Assembly (NCBI GenBank): GCA_905178155.1
Contig: CAJINV010000001.1
Coordinates: 8,153,599 to 8,217,598, forward strand
DNA from: Amoebophrya sp. A120
Taxonomy: Eukaryota; Sar; Dinophyceae; Syndiniales; Amoebophryaceae
Reading direction: 5' to 3'
DNA length: 64,000 nucleotides
Below the pieces are notes generated by a model. That model was not told the origin of the DNA and searched no databases. It was given only the letters and a program-made list of their open reading frames with translations. The translations under genes were made by a program, and so were the position numbers. Below are positions 21,901-33,917 of the stretch, in pieces; position 1 is the stretch's first letter, and every line of letters starts with the position of its first letter.

Positions 21901-24558
21901 CGTGCGGCTTATGTCGGCCTGCTGCGGGCGACTGCGAACGTCTGCGCAGCCGCCTTGCTCCTTGTAGCCAACAAGCCAATATCTGTACGGAATAGGCGTC
22001 AGCCCTCCGAGTTTGTCCAAAGACCTCGGGTTGAGAATTCCCTGGCAGTCGTCCATCGGACACGCAAAAACAGCGACCTCCAGAATGCATTTCGTGTACG
22101 CTTCCAAAGAAATCGACCGCAAGTCGGTCCTCTCCTGCTCACGCCGAAGCACCTCGATAACATTGGCAAAAATGTTAGGAGTGGTCGCGGAGTTCAGTGC
22201 TCTTCGAAGCAGAGATCCCCAGAAAATCCGAGGCAAGGTGCGCAGCTGGTATTCCACTGCGGGATCGCGTTTCGAAGTGTCCACCAAGAACAGGTCTGCC
22301 ACGCCTGTTCCTGCTTGTGCTGCCGAAGCTGCTTCTACAAGCGTCGCCCATTCGTCGGGGGTGCTGAGAAGCTTGGCCTTTGCCAAGCAAACCGCCTCGG
22401 CGACCGAACGGCCATACGCCTCTACGACTCGGTCGTGAACTCGCTGCTGAAGCGCGACGCGGTAAACAACACCTGGCACGTCCTCAGGGTACTCTGTCCC
22501 ATCTGTGGTCGTTGCGGTTTGGGTTTCCCAGACACTGTGATCAAGATAATTTCCTACTCGGAGGACGTCCTGTGTCGCCTCGAGCCAGACCTCGGAAATG
22601 TCGCCTATAAAAGGAATCGCGTCGCTGCGCGCGTCACACGTTGCATTGCCGGACCCATACGCCTGCTGCTGGTCCACCAGATGGCGGAAAGGTTCGTCTG
22701 CTTTCCACTGATCGAAGGCAAAGTGTTTACCATCAGGCTTGGCTTGCTTCTCGCTGATGGAACAACCACCGTTGTCTTTCGGGATGATAAAAACTTCGCG
22801 TTCACCGACACCGCTATTAATCGGGTTCGCCTTCCTTCGCAGACTCTCGCGCTCTCGGTCTTTCGCTGCTTCTACCGCAGCTTGGTCCCGTGCATGCTGC
22901 TCCGCCTGCCTGTCGGCTGCTTCCTGCTCCGCTATCGCTCGGCACTTCTCGCACGTCGTATACCGTGTGCGATTCGTTCGAAATTGCGAACTATCCTCAT
23001 AGACGGTAAAACACCTGTCGCAGGTGTTGTCTTTCTTGTATGCTTCCCGAGCTTCCTCCTCGCGACACTCCTTGCACGTATCCAGCGTCTTTCCCTTACG
23101 GTTTTTGAAATCTTTCAATGGTTTAATCCTTCCGCACTTGCCTTTGCACTTCTTTTCCCACCAGTTCAGCTCTTTTTGTTGCGCGATTTCTGGCACAGCC
23201 GAATCAGCATCAGCTGCCTCCGGTACTAGGCAGCGACCAAGGTCTTTAGAAGCGCCGTCCCGATCTGCTGCCGAGCGCTTCAGCGACGTCCACCCCGAAT
23301 GCCACTCTACTTCTGACACTGGCTCCCGCTGCAATGCCGAGCCGCCCGAACCTCCGGCGATGTGCGCTGAATGCCCAGAAACATGGCTGCTCGGATCGAC
23401 GCGGCCCTTGCTCGTGTGGTCAGCGAGCTCGGGAAAAAAACGCGCTCGGTCTGGTTCTACTAGTTCCGCAGCTGCGACTTTGCAGATCTCGACCTCATGC
23501 CGAAACGCTGGGGGCGGGTGGCTTTGCAGGTTCCCGGCCGTATGCTGTGGGCTGGAAGGTCTTGTGTCATCTGCTGCACTGCCGATGAATGCGCGCGTTC
23601 CCCGGTCCTCCTGTTGCCCGGAACGCTCGATGGCTCCGCGCAGGCATGGGTTGGCGTGATGGTGCTCCGAGACCCGCGCTAGCGTTTTGACCTCGTAATT
23701 CTCCATGGCCCGGTGCGCCTCAATCCAAGCCAGCATTTCCTGTGTGCTGTAGATGCACTCGTTCGTGTGCTCGTTGTGAAAGAAGGGAGCGAAAACAGTG
23801 CCCAAGGTATCTTTATTATTGCCTTTGACCCAGCCTGGCTTTGCCTTCCATTTGCAGTCGCGAATAACGTGGGCCAACTTGTCACGCGCGATTCCGCCAA
23901 CGCCGTAGTCCTGAAGCAAAGAGTGAAACAAATTGCGCCACATTTCAAAGACTTGCTTCAGCTCTTCCTGTCCGACATCCAGTCCGGTCGCGTTGTGCCT
24001 AAACCGGAGCGACTGTGCGCCGGAGACCGGTGCGAAGCGCCACTCGAAAGCAAACTCTTCGCCAAAGACCACCTCCTGCAGCACGTCGGCGTCATTCTCC
24101 TCGTCCAAAACGAAGCGCAGATCCTCTACTGCTCGGGCATTCTTGACCTCATCAGGATTCCGAGTCACGACGCCCGAAGGCTTGTGGAAATACTGGGTGG
24201 TAATAGCGTCCGCTTCGTCTGCCCCGTCACGTCCCACAGAAGATCCGACTGCGACTGTGCTGACGCCCCACTCGCAGTTTAAGTCGGGGTCTTCATCGCG
24301 TGTGACCGGAAGCTCTGCGGCTCGACGAGCATGATAGATCTTCTCGGCAAGCTTTAATTCTTCATCAAGTTTGAAGTGAAATTCCGCGCCCAGGGCGTCG
24401 TAATCCAAATCAAGTCGCGGGAGAAGCCACTCTCCGGTAATATCGTCTCGAACGCGAGATCTGCTGCGGCGCTCCTCCCCATTTTCATCTCTGTCCTTCT
24501 TCAACCGATACAGCGAAAAGCCCGGCGGTGGCAGACCTTTGCTGGCCAAACTGCTCAT
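18921..24558 (-). CDS. UPF1-type SF1 helicase fused to zinc modules and WW-like repeats
   Basis: Exon 1 (24558-21365) and exon 2 (21078-18921) are separated by an introner. Joined with one target duplicate they give 5352 nt (1783 aa) and read through CCT CCG GCT GGC ACG GCG. The N-terminus has the LPPPGFSLY start and three WW-like repeats shared with the protein at 11130-12476. Near residues 490-590 are two Cys-rich modules (KCKGKCGRIKPLKDF with CKECREEE; CDRCFTVYEDSSQF with CEKC), resembling Stc1-like zinc ribbons. The C-terminal part has all SF1 motifs: GPPGTGKTT, VDEAAQASE, SGDPKQNSP, QYRMHPSI, GTVDEFQGQQRD and NVAATRA. UPF1-like helicases translocate on RNA or DNA. The exon 2 frame has no ATG before the helicase domain, which supports one gene over two. 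Its specific role is unknown. Confidence 0.75.
21084..21364 (-). mobile_element. Introner, CTGGGTCTGG-terminal family, 281 bp, diverged
   Basis: The duplication ccagc flanks it (21079-21083 and 21365-21369). The sense-strand start reads TATCAATTGCGAATGTGTCT and the end is its inverted counterpart finishing in GCATA. The ends have drifted more than in other copies of this family, so it is probably an older insertion. Its removal joins the zinc-module exon to the SF1 helicase exon. Confidence 0.75.
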
Positions 24559-25335
24559 CGTTAAGAGCAACGCATCAATCGGTTATCAAGACGGGATAAA
24601 GCCTAGATTTCTTATCCATCAAGGCCTCCGCAGCACCAACACGTCCGCTCGTGCTATCATGATATCCAGATTCATCGTCGGAATCCCCGCGGACCCGGCC
24701 ATCCTTGCAAATAAGTTTGTAGTCGATACGCCATATAATTTCGGTTTCATTCAAAGGTGAAATCTTAATTGATTGATGCTGTTTCACAGCAAGAATAGCT
24801 TCAGGTGACCGAGCAGGAATCTTCGCTGTGCGAGCGTTTCCATTTGCAAGGTAACGAGACTCAAGACAATAAAAACCCAGCAGAAAACTACCACGAAACA
24901 ATCAGTGGACCGTGAATGGGATCGATCCTGTGATCTGATCGTTCTTGTGATCGTGTCTGTGGACGTGCTCTTGAATAATCTAGTAAATGATGGGGCTCGC
25001 GATGGGAGTTCTATGACTGCCACGGGTGAAGGAGCAAGAGCAAATTGATACACGTAGATATTGATAGTGACGATGAACAGGATCAAACTCTCTGTTGAAA
25101 CAGCGCACAGCACACGAGTAACAATGTTGTGGTATGTTACGCGTGCAGTATTGCAGCGCAAGAGCACCAGGTGTGCTTCTCAGTTCGTTGTGTTCGTCAG
25201 ACAAGTCCGAGGGCAAGAGCTGCACTTTCTGAGTGACGGCATGCGCTACAACGGACAAAGCGACGTCTTTTTTCCATGGTGGAATTTCGCACTTTCTTTG
25301 GATAGACTGGGACCAGCAGATTAGCACATCGAGGT
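24559..25335. other. Intergenic, only weak open frames
   Basis: Overlapping minus-strand frames (24575-24901, 24784-25167) include hydrophobic stretches but share no start context or splice signals with a neighbour. I do not call them. Confidence 0.4.
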
Positions 25336-28300
25336 TTAGAAAATTCCCGCGTTTTTCAGACTTGGCACGAGCACCGCGACTTCTCCCCCGTCTTTGCCCT
25401 TGACCACCCATTGGTGTTTTCCCGCGAAGAAGGCTTTGCTGCTGTTGTCGATGGAGAATAAAGGCTGTGCCTTCGCCCATTGCTTGGAGATGTTTTTCAA
25501 ACTGGTAGTAGCCGCCTCGGCACCTACTTCTTCCAGGCAGCCCTTCAGCGTGATCTTCGTGCCCACCGCGCAGGCGTCCGGGTTCTCGAGCTGCAACAGT
25601 TCACACTGCTCGTTCGGGCCCTTGTTGTCGATGGCCCCGGCGAGAATCATGCCCTCCGACGCTTCCCCGGCCAGCTTTGCGGGCTTGATGTTGAAATACG
25701 TGATTACCTTCCTGTTCAAAAGATCTTTCTCCCCGTCCGGGTAAAATTTGACGATACCCGAGCAAATCTGCCTCGTGATGCCCTCGCCCATGTCCACCTG
25801 GAGCTTGTACAAGGCCTCGGAGTTTGGAATCCGGTCGACCTGCACAATCTGGCCGACGCGAAGATCCAGTTTCTGCAGCGCAGAAACGGCCTCGCCGACG
25901 TCGCCCTCGCCGGCCGGGGCTGCTGCGGCCGCGGGTGCTTTCGCCTTCGCGGGGGCTGCTTTTGCGGGCTGTTCCGCGGCCTTTTGTCCGCCTTTGCCGG
26001 CGTTCTTTGGTGCTGCTGCGGGTGCAGGAGCCTTTGGTTGTTCTTTCACCGCAGCCTTGACGCTAGTAGCCGGAGCAGGCGCAGCACTCGAGGAACTCGA
26101 GGAGGTACCGGTGCCGTGGAAAAAGGAATAGCTGTGGATGATGTTGTGTAGTACGTGTGGTGAAAAATGACTCGCATTTCGTCGGACACTGCTACATCAT
26201 TCGCAAACACGAAGAAAATTTACTGAGATGAATGGCTAGAATAGTTTAAAAATCTTGAGAGAACGTTGAATCCTCGTTCACTCATACTTGAATTTGTTTC
26301 ATTTATACGTCGTATGTCCCTGCGGCACGTTTCCGTCCACGGCGGCCCACACGCGGCCGAAAGACGCTTTGTCCACCACTTCCTGCTGGCAGGGCCCGCT
26401 GAGCGACTTGGCGCGAAAGGAGTACTCGGTTTGTCCCTGCGGAATGCCTCGACCAGACCACACAATGTCGAACTTCTTGCACGGGATCTCCGGGGTCAAG
26501 CTGTCCTCACCGCTGTCGGCGGTGGTCGAACCGCCCTCTTCGTTTTGGTGGCTGAGGACGTACCGGTAGTACAAAGCCGAGCCGAGCTCGTCGGTGCGCA
26601 ATTTTTGCAACTCACCATCCTTCGGAGGGCACCCTGCCGGACCATCGCACTTCGGCTTCTTTGCCGCGGGCGCACCGGTGTCCTTCGGCGAAGCCGCAGC
26701 CTTTTTGTTCGGGGCAGGCGCCTGTCCAATTCACAGAAATTTGGGTACAGTGATGTTGCGGCGACACGCGAAAGCATAAGCGCCTGGGGGTGAATACGAA
26801 AATACGCAGACATTTACATTTTCTAAAAAAATATCCTTCCAGTCGCAGTCGACACAATCAAAAAATACCGCAGCCGGAGCCGCCTCCTTTTTCGCCGGAG
26901 CAGCGGTTTGCTCCTTCTTTGCGGGCGCCGCCTTTTCCTTCTTTTCCGCGGGAGCAGTTTTCGGCTCGGCCTTGCCGCCCTTCTTCTTTTGCTCTTTGAA
27001 GACGGGAATGATCAGCGGCTGGGCGCAGTAGATTTCGCATGTTTTCTCTGCGTTCATCATGATCTTGTCCACGGAATCGAACCCACCTGGCACCAAACTC
27101 AGAGCGGTGCGCTCCGGAATGGCGTTCAGCAAGACACGCCGCGCCAGCTGGCCGCGAAGCGCTTTCTTCGCTTGTTCACTGGTCGTCTTGGCAAAACGCG
27201 CCTTTTCGAAAGGCAAGGACTCTTCGTACTCCAGGTAGGCTGGGAGGTTCGTCAGCACATGCATGTCGCGGCAGATCCCCTTCGCGCAGGCGGAGTATTT
27301 CAACGGGTCGGCCTCTTCGAGAACCTGCAAATGCAATGAGGAAAATAAAGCTCAACAAATGCAATCATTCGATTATGCGCGCATATGATCCACAAAGACA
27401 AAGGACCTGACCTTTGTCACTTATGACCAAGACCACTTAAGTACTTTCCTTTCTATGTTGTACAAAGTACGATGAAGCTTTACAATGAAGTCCCAACTTT
27501 TCTGCATTAAGATACCTTGCAGATCGCGGTCCTTTCTTGCGCGAGCGGAAACACTGGAAAGGTGGAGATTTCCGGAACGTTCATGGTAGAAGCCACCGTG
27601 GACCAGACCCAGTAGTCTTTCGGCGCGAACTTGCCCCCGTCCGTTTCCGGCGTGACCTCGCCCGCGAGGGTGAGCAGCTCGGTGACCTGGTGCAGCAAGG
27701 ACGTGCGGACGAACGGAAGAATCTCGGCCTTGTTCTATCCTATGTAAAAACGTCCCCCCCCCATAGTCAAGATGGGGAATCGGCTAGACAAATACACAAG
27801 GTTTGACTGTTTTGCGTGACAAATTTGGACTCGTAGTGTAGTGCTGTTTGAACCAGCGCAGCAGCATCACAGATCTAGTATATCATGCTGCTTGGAGCAT
27901 GACAAATTCCAAAACACGACTAGAAAATGCTTCTCATAGGGCTCCGCATGAGAAACATTTTCAGCATGCAGATTTGCATTACCTCTGGTGTGGGGACATT
28001 TTTAAATACGATATGTTCACGACTGCACGGGTTTTGCGATCCACGAACTTCTTGATCACTTGTACCATCGTGGTCTTGCAGTGGATCAACCGCATAGTGG
28101 GCGTGATCACGGCGGCGAGCTGGTCAGGGTCGTTTACGGTTGTGGTCGGCGAGCAACACAACCAGAGGAAAGCAAAAGCAAGAACAGGTAGGAATCCAGA
28201 AAAAGCAGCCAGATTTGATTTCGAATGGAAATTGGTATGACAAAGTGCTAGTACACACGACACATGAATACGTTTATGCTTCTTACCTTTTCCTTTGCGA

Positions 28301-28876
28301 GTTCCCACAAATCTTCCTCAAGCGGAAAATCGCTTTCATTGTCCGCGTTACCGGCGATCAGGCTCAACGCTTCCCCAAACACTTTCAACTCGTCCGGAGC
28401 GAAAAGCAACAAATCCAAGCATTTTGCAACCTGATAGGAGAATGAGGGATAAGGACGATAAAGCTCAACTGCATGTTAGGCAAGTTGCTTTTATTACCTT
28501 ACGGGGCAACAATGACCCGAACTAGTGGTTTCATTCAGTTTCCAGATTCCAATGAGTGAAAGTGAATTCGAGAAAGCAACACTCGTAGTAGTACGCCGAT
28601 AGATTCCGCCATGTTGTAGGATCCCAGGCTGGAGGCTTCGGAGCCTTCCATAGCGGTTGGCACGTTCTCCTCGCCCTCCGCTGCGGGAGATCGCGTCAGT
28701 TCCTCGACGCGCGTCGTGGCTCCGGGCACTACACCTGCGCGCGGGGCAGGCGATCTCTGGTTGGACAACTCAGACGCTCGGCTGCTGGCCCGTTCCGAAG
28801 ATTTTTCCGCTGGTTTAGAAAGACCACTGTCGCTCGTTTGCTCGTCCGTCGGAGTTTTACTGTTCTTTGCGCCCAT
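25336..28876 (-). CDS. EMAPII tRNA-binding protein with predicted N-myristoyl start (AIMP1/tRip-like)
   Basis: Seven exons: 28876-28595, 28430-28287, 28119-28014, 27730-27516, 27324-26869, 26721-26309 and 26131-25336. They sum to 2412 nt (803 aa). Five introns are GT-AG and one (27731-28013 region) is an introner. The protein begins MGAKNSKTPTDEQ, a good N-myristoylation context (Gly2, Ser6). A helical middle (AKCLDLLLFAPDEL, RLIHCKTTMVQVIKKF) leads to Lys/Ala/Pro-rich linkers. The last 190 residues are an EMAPII/Arc1 OB-fold: LDLRVGQIVQVDRIPNSEAL, QICSGIVKFYPDGE and EASEGMILAGA. Such domains bind the tRNA elbow and occur in AIMP1, Arc1, MetRS, TyrRS and the apicomplexan tRip. No HIGH or KMSKS motif is present, so it is not a synthetase. 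A membrane-tethered tRNA-binding scaffold is inferred. Confidence 0.85.
27736..28013 (-). mobile_element. Introner, GTCCCC-terminal family, 278 bp
   Basis: Flanked by tgttc (27731-27735 and 28014-28018). Sense-strand ends are TATCGTATTTAAAAATGTCC and an inverted TATCCTATGTAAAAACGTCC. Removal with one duplicate gives GTC GTG AAC AAG GCC GAG, keeping the EMAPII protein in frame. The sense duplicate GAACA offers no GT donor at the junction. Confidence 0.85.
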
Positions 28877-29611
28877 GGAGGTCAAAAATCGGTGTGCGAG
28901 GACCACAGAAAACGTGATCGTCGCTAGGCTACAGGTATCAAAAAGCGTAAGCGCTGTGGTAAGTGGTCGTGGTAGTTCGACAAAATGAAATTGAACAGTA
29001 GAGAACTTTGGAAGTCGCTAGAAAGTGAAACTTGAAAATCCTGCTCACAAAATTCGTAAAGAGACGCTTTCGCCGCCGCCGCAAGCACAAATAAGATCTT
29101 CAATGAATGGGTAATGTGCTAGTGTCGCGAGAGAGTTGCCAAACATGATCTAGATCTTTAAGCATGATCCAGGTGGATATTCAGTTCTTTGCACGACAAG
29201 TTCGGATTTCTTTTTCTTGTAGTTGGCAAAAAGAAGCAGGAAAATCAAAATTGTTGGTGTAGTATTGTTTCTCCAGGAGGTGGGCAGGCCCTTGCCTTTT
29301 CTAGAAGATGATAGATCATGATCATCGAAGTCGGTAAAAAAACATGACTCCTCGGACTCGGTCGTGCGTCAGACACACCCGCAAGATCTGATGCGACAGC
29401 GATGAAACTGAAAGACATTGGAACTACAGTATAGTTGCACTTCAAAAATTGATCTCCAGTCTTCTAGAGCTGAGAGAACACATCATGAGCACGAATCTCC
29501 TGAGAGCAAGTTCTCATCCAAACTTGTTCCAGTCAAAGTCAATGCGACCTCTGGCCGCTGATTTTGGTTCGTGATTTTCATGTTGATAAATACCACATTC
29601 GGAGTTCTGAT
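28877..29611. other. Intergenic, nothing recognised
   Basis: About 730 bases between the EMAPII gene start and the NOG2 stop. No credible frame or repeat is visible. Confidence 0.5.
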
Positions 29612-32600
29612 TTATGCAAATTCTTCGAGTGCCTTGTCCCAGTTAAGCATCGAGGCTTTTTCCGGCGACTTCTGCATCAGGCCAGAATTTGCCGCCTTTT
29701 TCATGCTTTTCTTGCCTTTGGTAATACTTTTCTTGTCCCCGCTCTCGGCTTTTACTTCTTCAACAGCTTCATCGTCGCTCTGCTCGGTCCCTCTGGTGCT
29801 ACTCGCTGTTCTCCTACTTGCCGCTGCACTAGCCTTCGACTGTTTCTTTTTTCTTCGCTTCGCGTCTTTCCGAGCCTGGTAGTACTCTTCGGGATCGACA
29901 TCCGAGTCGTCGCTGTTCATTGCCAGCGCCTTCTCGATTTCCCTTTTCTGCTTCCGCTTCTGAATGGTCTTTCTCTTTTGCTTTTTCGAACCATTTATTT
30001 CGCCCTGCTGCAAATCCTCGTCGTCGAAAGGCATGCTGCAGTTGAGACCGGAAAAGTCGTTCGTCGCTGAGGCCTGGATGTCCTTCACATCTTTGATTTC
30101 GTTTCCGTCTCCTGCATCGGAGTCTTCGTTCTCTGAATCGTCAGCAGCATCGCTGTTTCCGTTGTCTTCGTCATCTTCAGCGGCGGTGGGAACGGCGTCT
30201 TCCGCGGTAGTTTTTCCGGCGTCCTCGGTAGAAGTTTTATTTTCTGCGGGACTTGTTCTTGGGTTTGCGTTTTTTTGTTCCTCTTCTCCTGTCCTCGTCG
30301 CGTCGGTTGATTTCTTTGCGGCTTCTTGGTCTTCACCAGCTTCAGTACTTCTAGCGTCAGCTTGACTTGTTTTGTCGTCAGAGGATTTTCTATTCGAATT
30401 TATGTTCTTGTCCGCGTCTACTTCAGCTGCGACTTTGCTCTCGTCAGTTTTCGCAATCCCCGCGTCCTCCGCGATTTTTTCCTGTACGCTTCGCAAGGCG
30501 GCCGCGACCTCGGCGTCGACCTTTTCGTCCTCGTCCGCGTCCACGGGCGGAGCGCTGCCGTCCTTCATCGGCGGCGCGACGAAATAGGGAATTCGCCCCC
30601 GTTGCCAGTCGTACAGGACGATCCGCGCGGTGATTTCCAAATCCGGCTCACCTCCCTTCCGCAGTTTTCCCATCTTCATCGCGAGCTTCTGCAAAAAGTC
30701 TTCGCCGTCCGTCCACGTCAACGTGTCGGGGAGGTTGTACTTGGCGCGCAGGTACTTTGCTTTCACCCGGGAAACCACCTCGTCGATGTACGCGCTCGGG
30801 GCCTCCAGCTTCTCAGCACGAACCTGTGGGCGAGGTGGGGTCAGGATATTTTTGTACATGGGATATTTCTTTTACTGGACAAGAAAGATGATAGAAGTAC
30901 TCATCACGTGGACGTGGTCTTTGCAGGTGAAACAAAAGGAGGTGATGTTGATATTACTTTCTTTCACTGCAGAAGAATCGCAAAAATCACGAACCGAAGC
31001 AAAAGGTAACCAACTGATACCACGCCTTTGAGCACTTTCGCGGTGTCCTCCGCGAAATCGACGGAGGTCAGCGGCACGATACCCGGACAGTCGATGGCGT
31101 AAATCTTTTTCGTCAGCGCAATGTACTGCCACACCTTGGTTTCACCGGGAACCGGGGCGGATTTGCACACCTCTTTCTTCTTCAACGTGTTGATTACGGA
31201 TGATTTTCCCACGTTCGGGTAGCCAATCAGGCCCACCTGGGTTGATGATTTGCAAAATTCGTTTATGTCAAAATGAAAATTTTTCACAAGATCGAGGCTT
31301 GAAAAACAAAAATGCCAGGCCGCCTGATCGCATCTACGGCGGATAAGAAAAAGCGTAACGCTAAAACACTGCGTTGTACAACGATGTGTCCACCATCAAG
31401 TACCTGTATTTGCTTTTTGTCCTTGATCAGTTTCGCGAATTGCCGCAAGAGCTGGATCAGTGCGGATTTTCCGAACGGATTTGTCACTGAGGCGTGGAAA
31501 GCCAAGGTCGGTTTTTCTTTTCGCAGAATTTCGCACCACCTGCGCGTGGCCCAGTTTGGAATCAGGTCGCACTTGTTCAGGAGAAGCACCACGTGCTTGT
31601 GCGGGTGGTTCTTCGCAATGTTGCGCTCCAAATGGCGGCACCGAGTGCCCTCCGGGTCGCGAGCGTCCAGCACTTGAATCAACACGTCAGACGAGTCGAC
31701 CACCTTGTACAGTTCGCGCCAAATGCGTCTACTGGTTCCCTTCAGGAAAATTTCCTCCTGGTCGTGCCCCTCAAAGAACTTCTGGTCCTCGAACCCGGAC
31801 TTCAGGTTGAATTTCAGCTGTTTGTCGTTCCCTGCACACTCTTCGTACCGTGTGTGCTCTTCGCCGACCTGAATATATTTGGGAAAATGGTTGAAGTCTG
31901 AAACGTTGACACGCTTCGTGGAGCCAAGCAAAAAAGTGGACAAGGTTCGCCCTGGCAGGCAGGGGACCCGAGATAAAAATGTAGCGCTTTTTCGCTGACC
32001 ACTTTAATACCTTGCTGACTAGCTGTTCCAGAGTGTCGGACACGAGCTTTGGTCGCTTTCGCTGTTTCTTTGCGCCGAAGGTGTCGGCGAAGGACTCCAC
32101 CCGCAACAGGTCCATTTTGTCGTTCTTCAGGCTGTCGGTGAGGAGGGAAAGGGGAAGTTTGGAGCTCTTCAAAACGACCCGGTAGGGATCGTTCACCTCT
32201 TTCGCCATCTCCTCGCGAAAGTCCTGCATCTTGGTTTGCGTGATAACGCGCGTGTTACCGAACCACCGACGATCCGGCTCAATGCGCTGCGGCTTCAGCA
32301 GTTGCTTGTGCAAGTCCCTGTAGTTTGTAGATCACGATAAAGCATTTCTATGATGAAGATGAATCTGCATGTGGTTTGCGCACGTACGAACTAGTAGTGT
32401 CTCATATCCAAGACCTTCAGCTCATAGTCATAGCATCCGGCCCGAAAAGAGCTGCACATCACCCTGTAACCAGTAAACACATCCCTATTTTTATGTACCT
32501 TTTGTTCGGCGCCTTCTGCCTGTACATCTCAAGCCTCTTCAGTGTGTTCTTCGACCGCTGCTTATCGTAAGGAAAAATTCCCCCTCCCCATATCGAAAAG

Positions 32601-33917
32601 GAACGCCGCAGAGAATTTGTGATGCTGATTTTTTTTTTTTTTAACATGGCGGCAGTTTGTTTTGGCTACTGAACTTACGATGAATCTCATTCCTAGTTTT
32701 CATTTTGACCTTAATGCTGCCGCGGTGCTCACGTCGACCGATATGCAAACAGGTGCCGAGGCCTGTTTGCATGCGATCTAGTGAAGGTTTATTGGGCGTT
32801 CCCGTCTGCCTTACCACGTCGCCCGGGCTTGCAGGGGTTGGGATTTTCCTGCCGGATGTTCAACGACATCTACGTGGCTAGTCATGATCCCTCTCCCTGT
32901 TGCGACCTGCTTTTTTGTTTGGCTGAAAAAATCCAAGAAATGAAAGGTTGAAAAAAAAAAGCCGTGGTCTGTATTTGTTGAAAGACAGGAGCGAAACCCA
33001 CCACGTAAGCAGGAGAAAATTTGGGCACGAGAGAAACAGAGCATGTACTAGGGCAGGGATTATGAAGCGGAAGCCATTAGACTACGAGGGCAAATATGTA
33101 AAGGGCCAGACGATGAGAAAAGCGAAAAACTTACTTAGGGGCTCACTAGCTACCAAGGGCGCGAGGGGCTATCAATCGCAAGTAAAGCGGCCTAGGGAGA
33201 AAATGCTTAAGACTCGACAAAAGCCAAGGGGATCATCAAAGATGAGAAAAAAGCGAAAAAACAACAGAGAAACAGAGGCGCAGGCTAGAGGAAGAAAAAA
33301 CGCTTAACGGTCTCTCAGGAACAAGAAGAAAATCGTACGCAAAAAACCAGAAGAGATTCTTTCAGTCAAGGGGGAAAAAAAAGAGGATAGGACGCAGGAA
33401 AAAACACGCTCAGCATGTTATTGGAAAAAAAAGACGAACACTGGACCGAGTTGTCATGCAGAATTTGTGATGCTGATTTGTGACCACAAGTCGTGTTTGT
33501 CTTGCAAGAAAGCAACGACATGGGCCCCTTTCCATTATGCAGCCGGTTTGTAATGCTGTTGGTCCTACAGCATAGACGTTCCTCATGCCAAGTGCCTAGG
33601 CCAAAACCTCTCTGCATTGGCATGATATGGGCCTGCAGTGCTACGCAGCAAGAGAGCTCTGATTTGTGTACACAAATCCAGCATCAGAAGTTTCGTTTTG
33701 ATATGGGGAGGGGGCATTTTTCCTCTCAATACTGCTGTCCGCCGGCCTTGACGGAATCCTTCGAAGGGTCGCTGCTTCGCCCGACTTTCGTACTGGCGTT
33801 ACTATTTTTGAAGGCCGAGCCGGACTTGAGATTCCCTTTGACCACCTTGTGGTTGCCCCGACCCATACCCGGAAGGGCCACATGGCTGAATTTCCGCTGC
33901 GTCGTTCCGCGGCCCAT
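29612..33917 (-). CDS. NOG2: Nucleolar GTPase NOG2/GNL2, 60S ribosome assembly
   Basis: Six exons, 33917-33732, 32557-32499, 32317-32011, 31913-31404, 31236-31021 and 30823-29612, give 2490 nt (829 aa). Intron 1 is an introner; the others are GT-AG (the 32011/31913 boundary is the least certain). The N-terminus has the family motif [14 protein letters not shown] and [11 protein letters not shown]. The GTPase domain is circularly permuted, as in all YlqF/NOG proteins: [27 protein letters not shown] (G4), [15 protein letters not shown] (G5), [14 protein letters not shown] (G1), then DCPGIVP (G3). The downstream [13 protein letters not shown] motif is also typical. A long acidic then Lys-rich tail follows. 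NOG2 binds pre-60S particles in the nucleolus and is replaced by the export factor Nmd3. Confidence 0.93.
32563..33731 (-). mobile_element. Introner, CCCCCTCCCC-terminal family, 1169 bp, carrying a nested insertion
   Basis: Flanked by ctgct (32558-32562 and 33732-33736). Sense-strand start TATTGAGAGGAAAAATGCCC and inverted end TATCGTAAGGAAAAATTCCC. Precise removal joins GGA CAG CAG to CGG TCG AAG, restoring the NOG2 motif; any GT-AG choice at this junction shifts the frame. Outer parts match the 328-bp copy at 6777-7104, and the extra length comes from the insertion at 32632-33460. Confidence 0.85.
32632..33460 (-). mobile_element. Retroposon-like insertion with poly(A) tail inside an introner
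   Basis: A 19-bp direct repeat, gaatttgtgatgctgattt, flanks it (32613-32631 and 33461-33479). On the minus strand the inserted segment ends in at least 11 A (poly-T at 32632-32642 on the plus strand). A long target duplication plus a terminal poly(A) is the hallmark of target-primed reverse transcription. The body is strongly pyrimidine-rich on the minus strand. A plus-strand frame of 119 codons (32948-33307, Lys/Arg-rich) is probably a by-product of this bias. No reverse transcriptase is encoded. Confidence 0.65.

Noticed and set aside
21466-23229. Plus-strand open frame of 587 codons
   Set aside because: It lies wholly antisense to the WW/zinc exon of the helicase fusion. The minus strand has recognisable modules and the plus frame has none.
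32948-33307. Plus-strand Lys/Arg-rich frame of 119 codons resembling a ribosomal or histone-like tail
   Set aside because: It falls inside the retroposon-like insertion, and its composition follows from purine bias.
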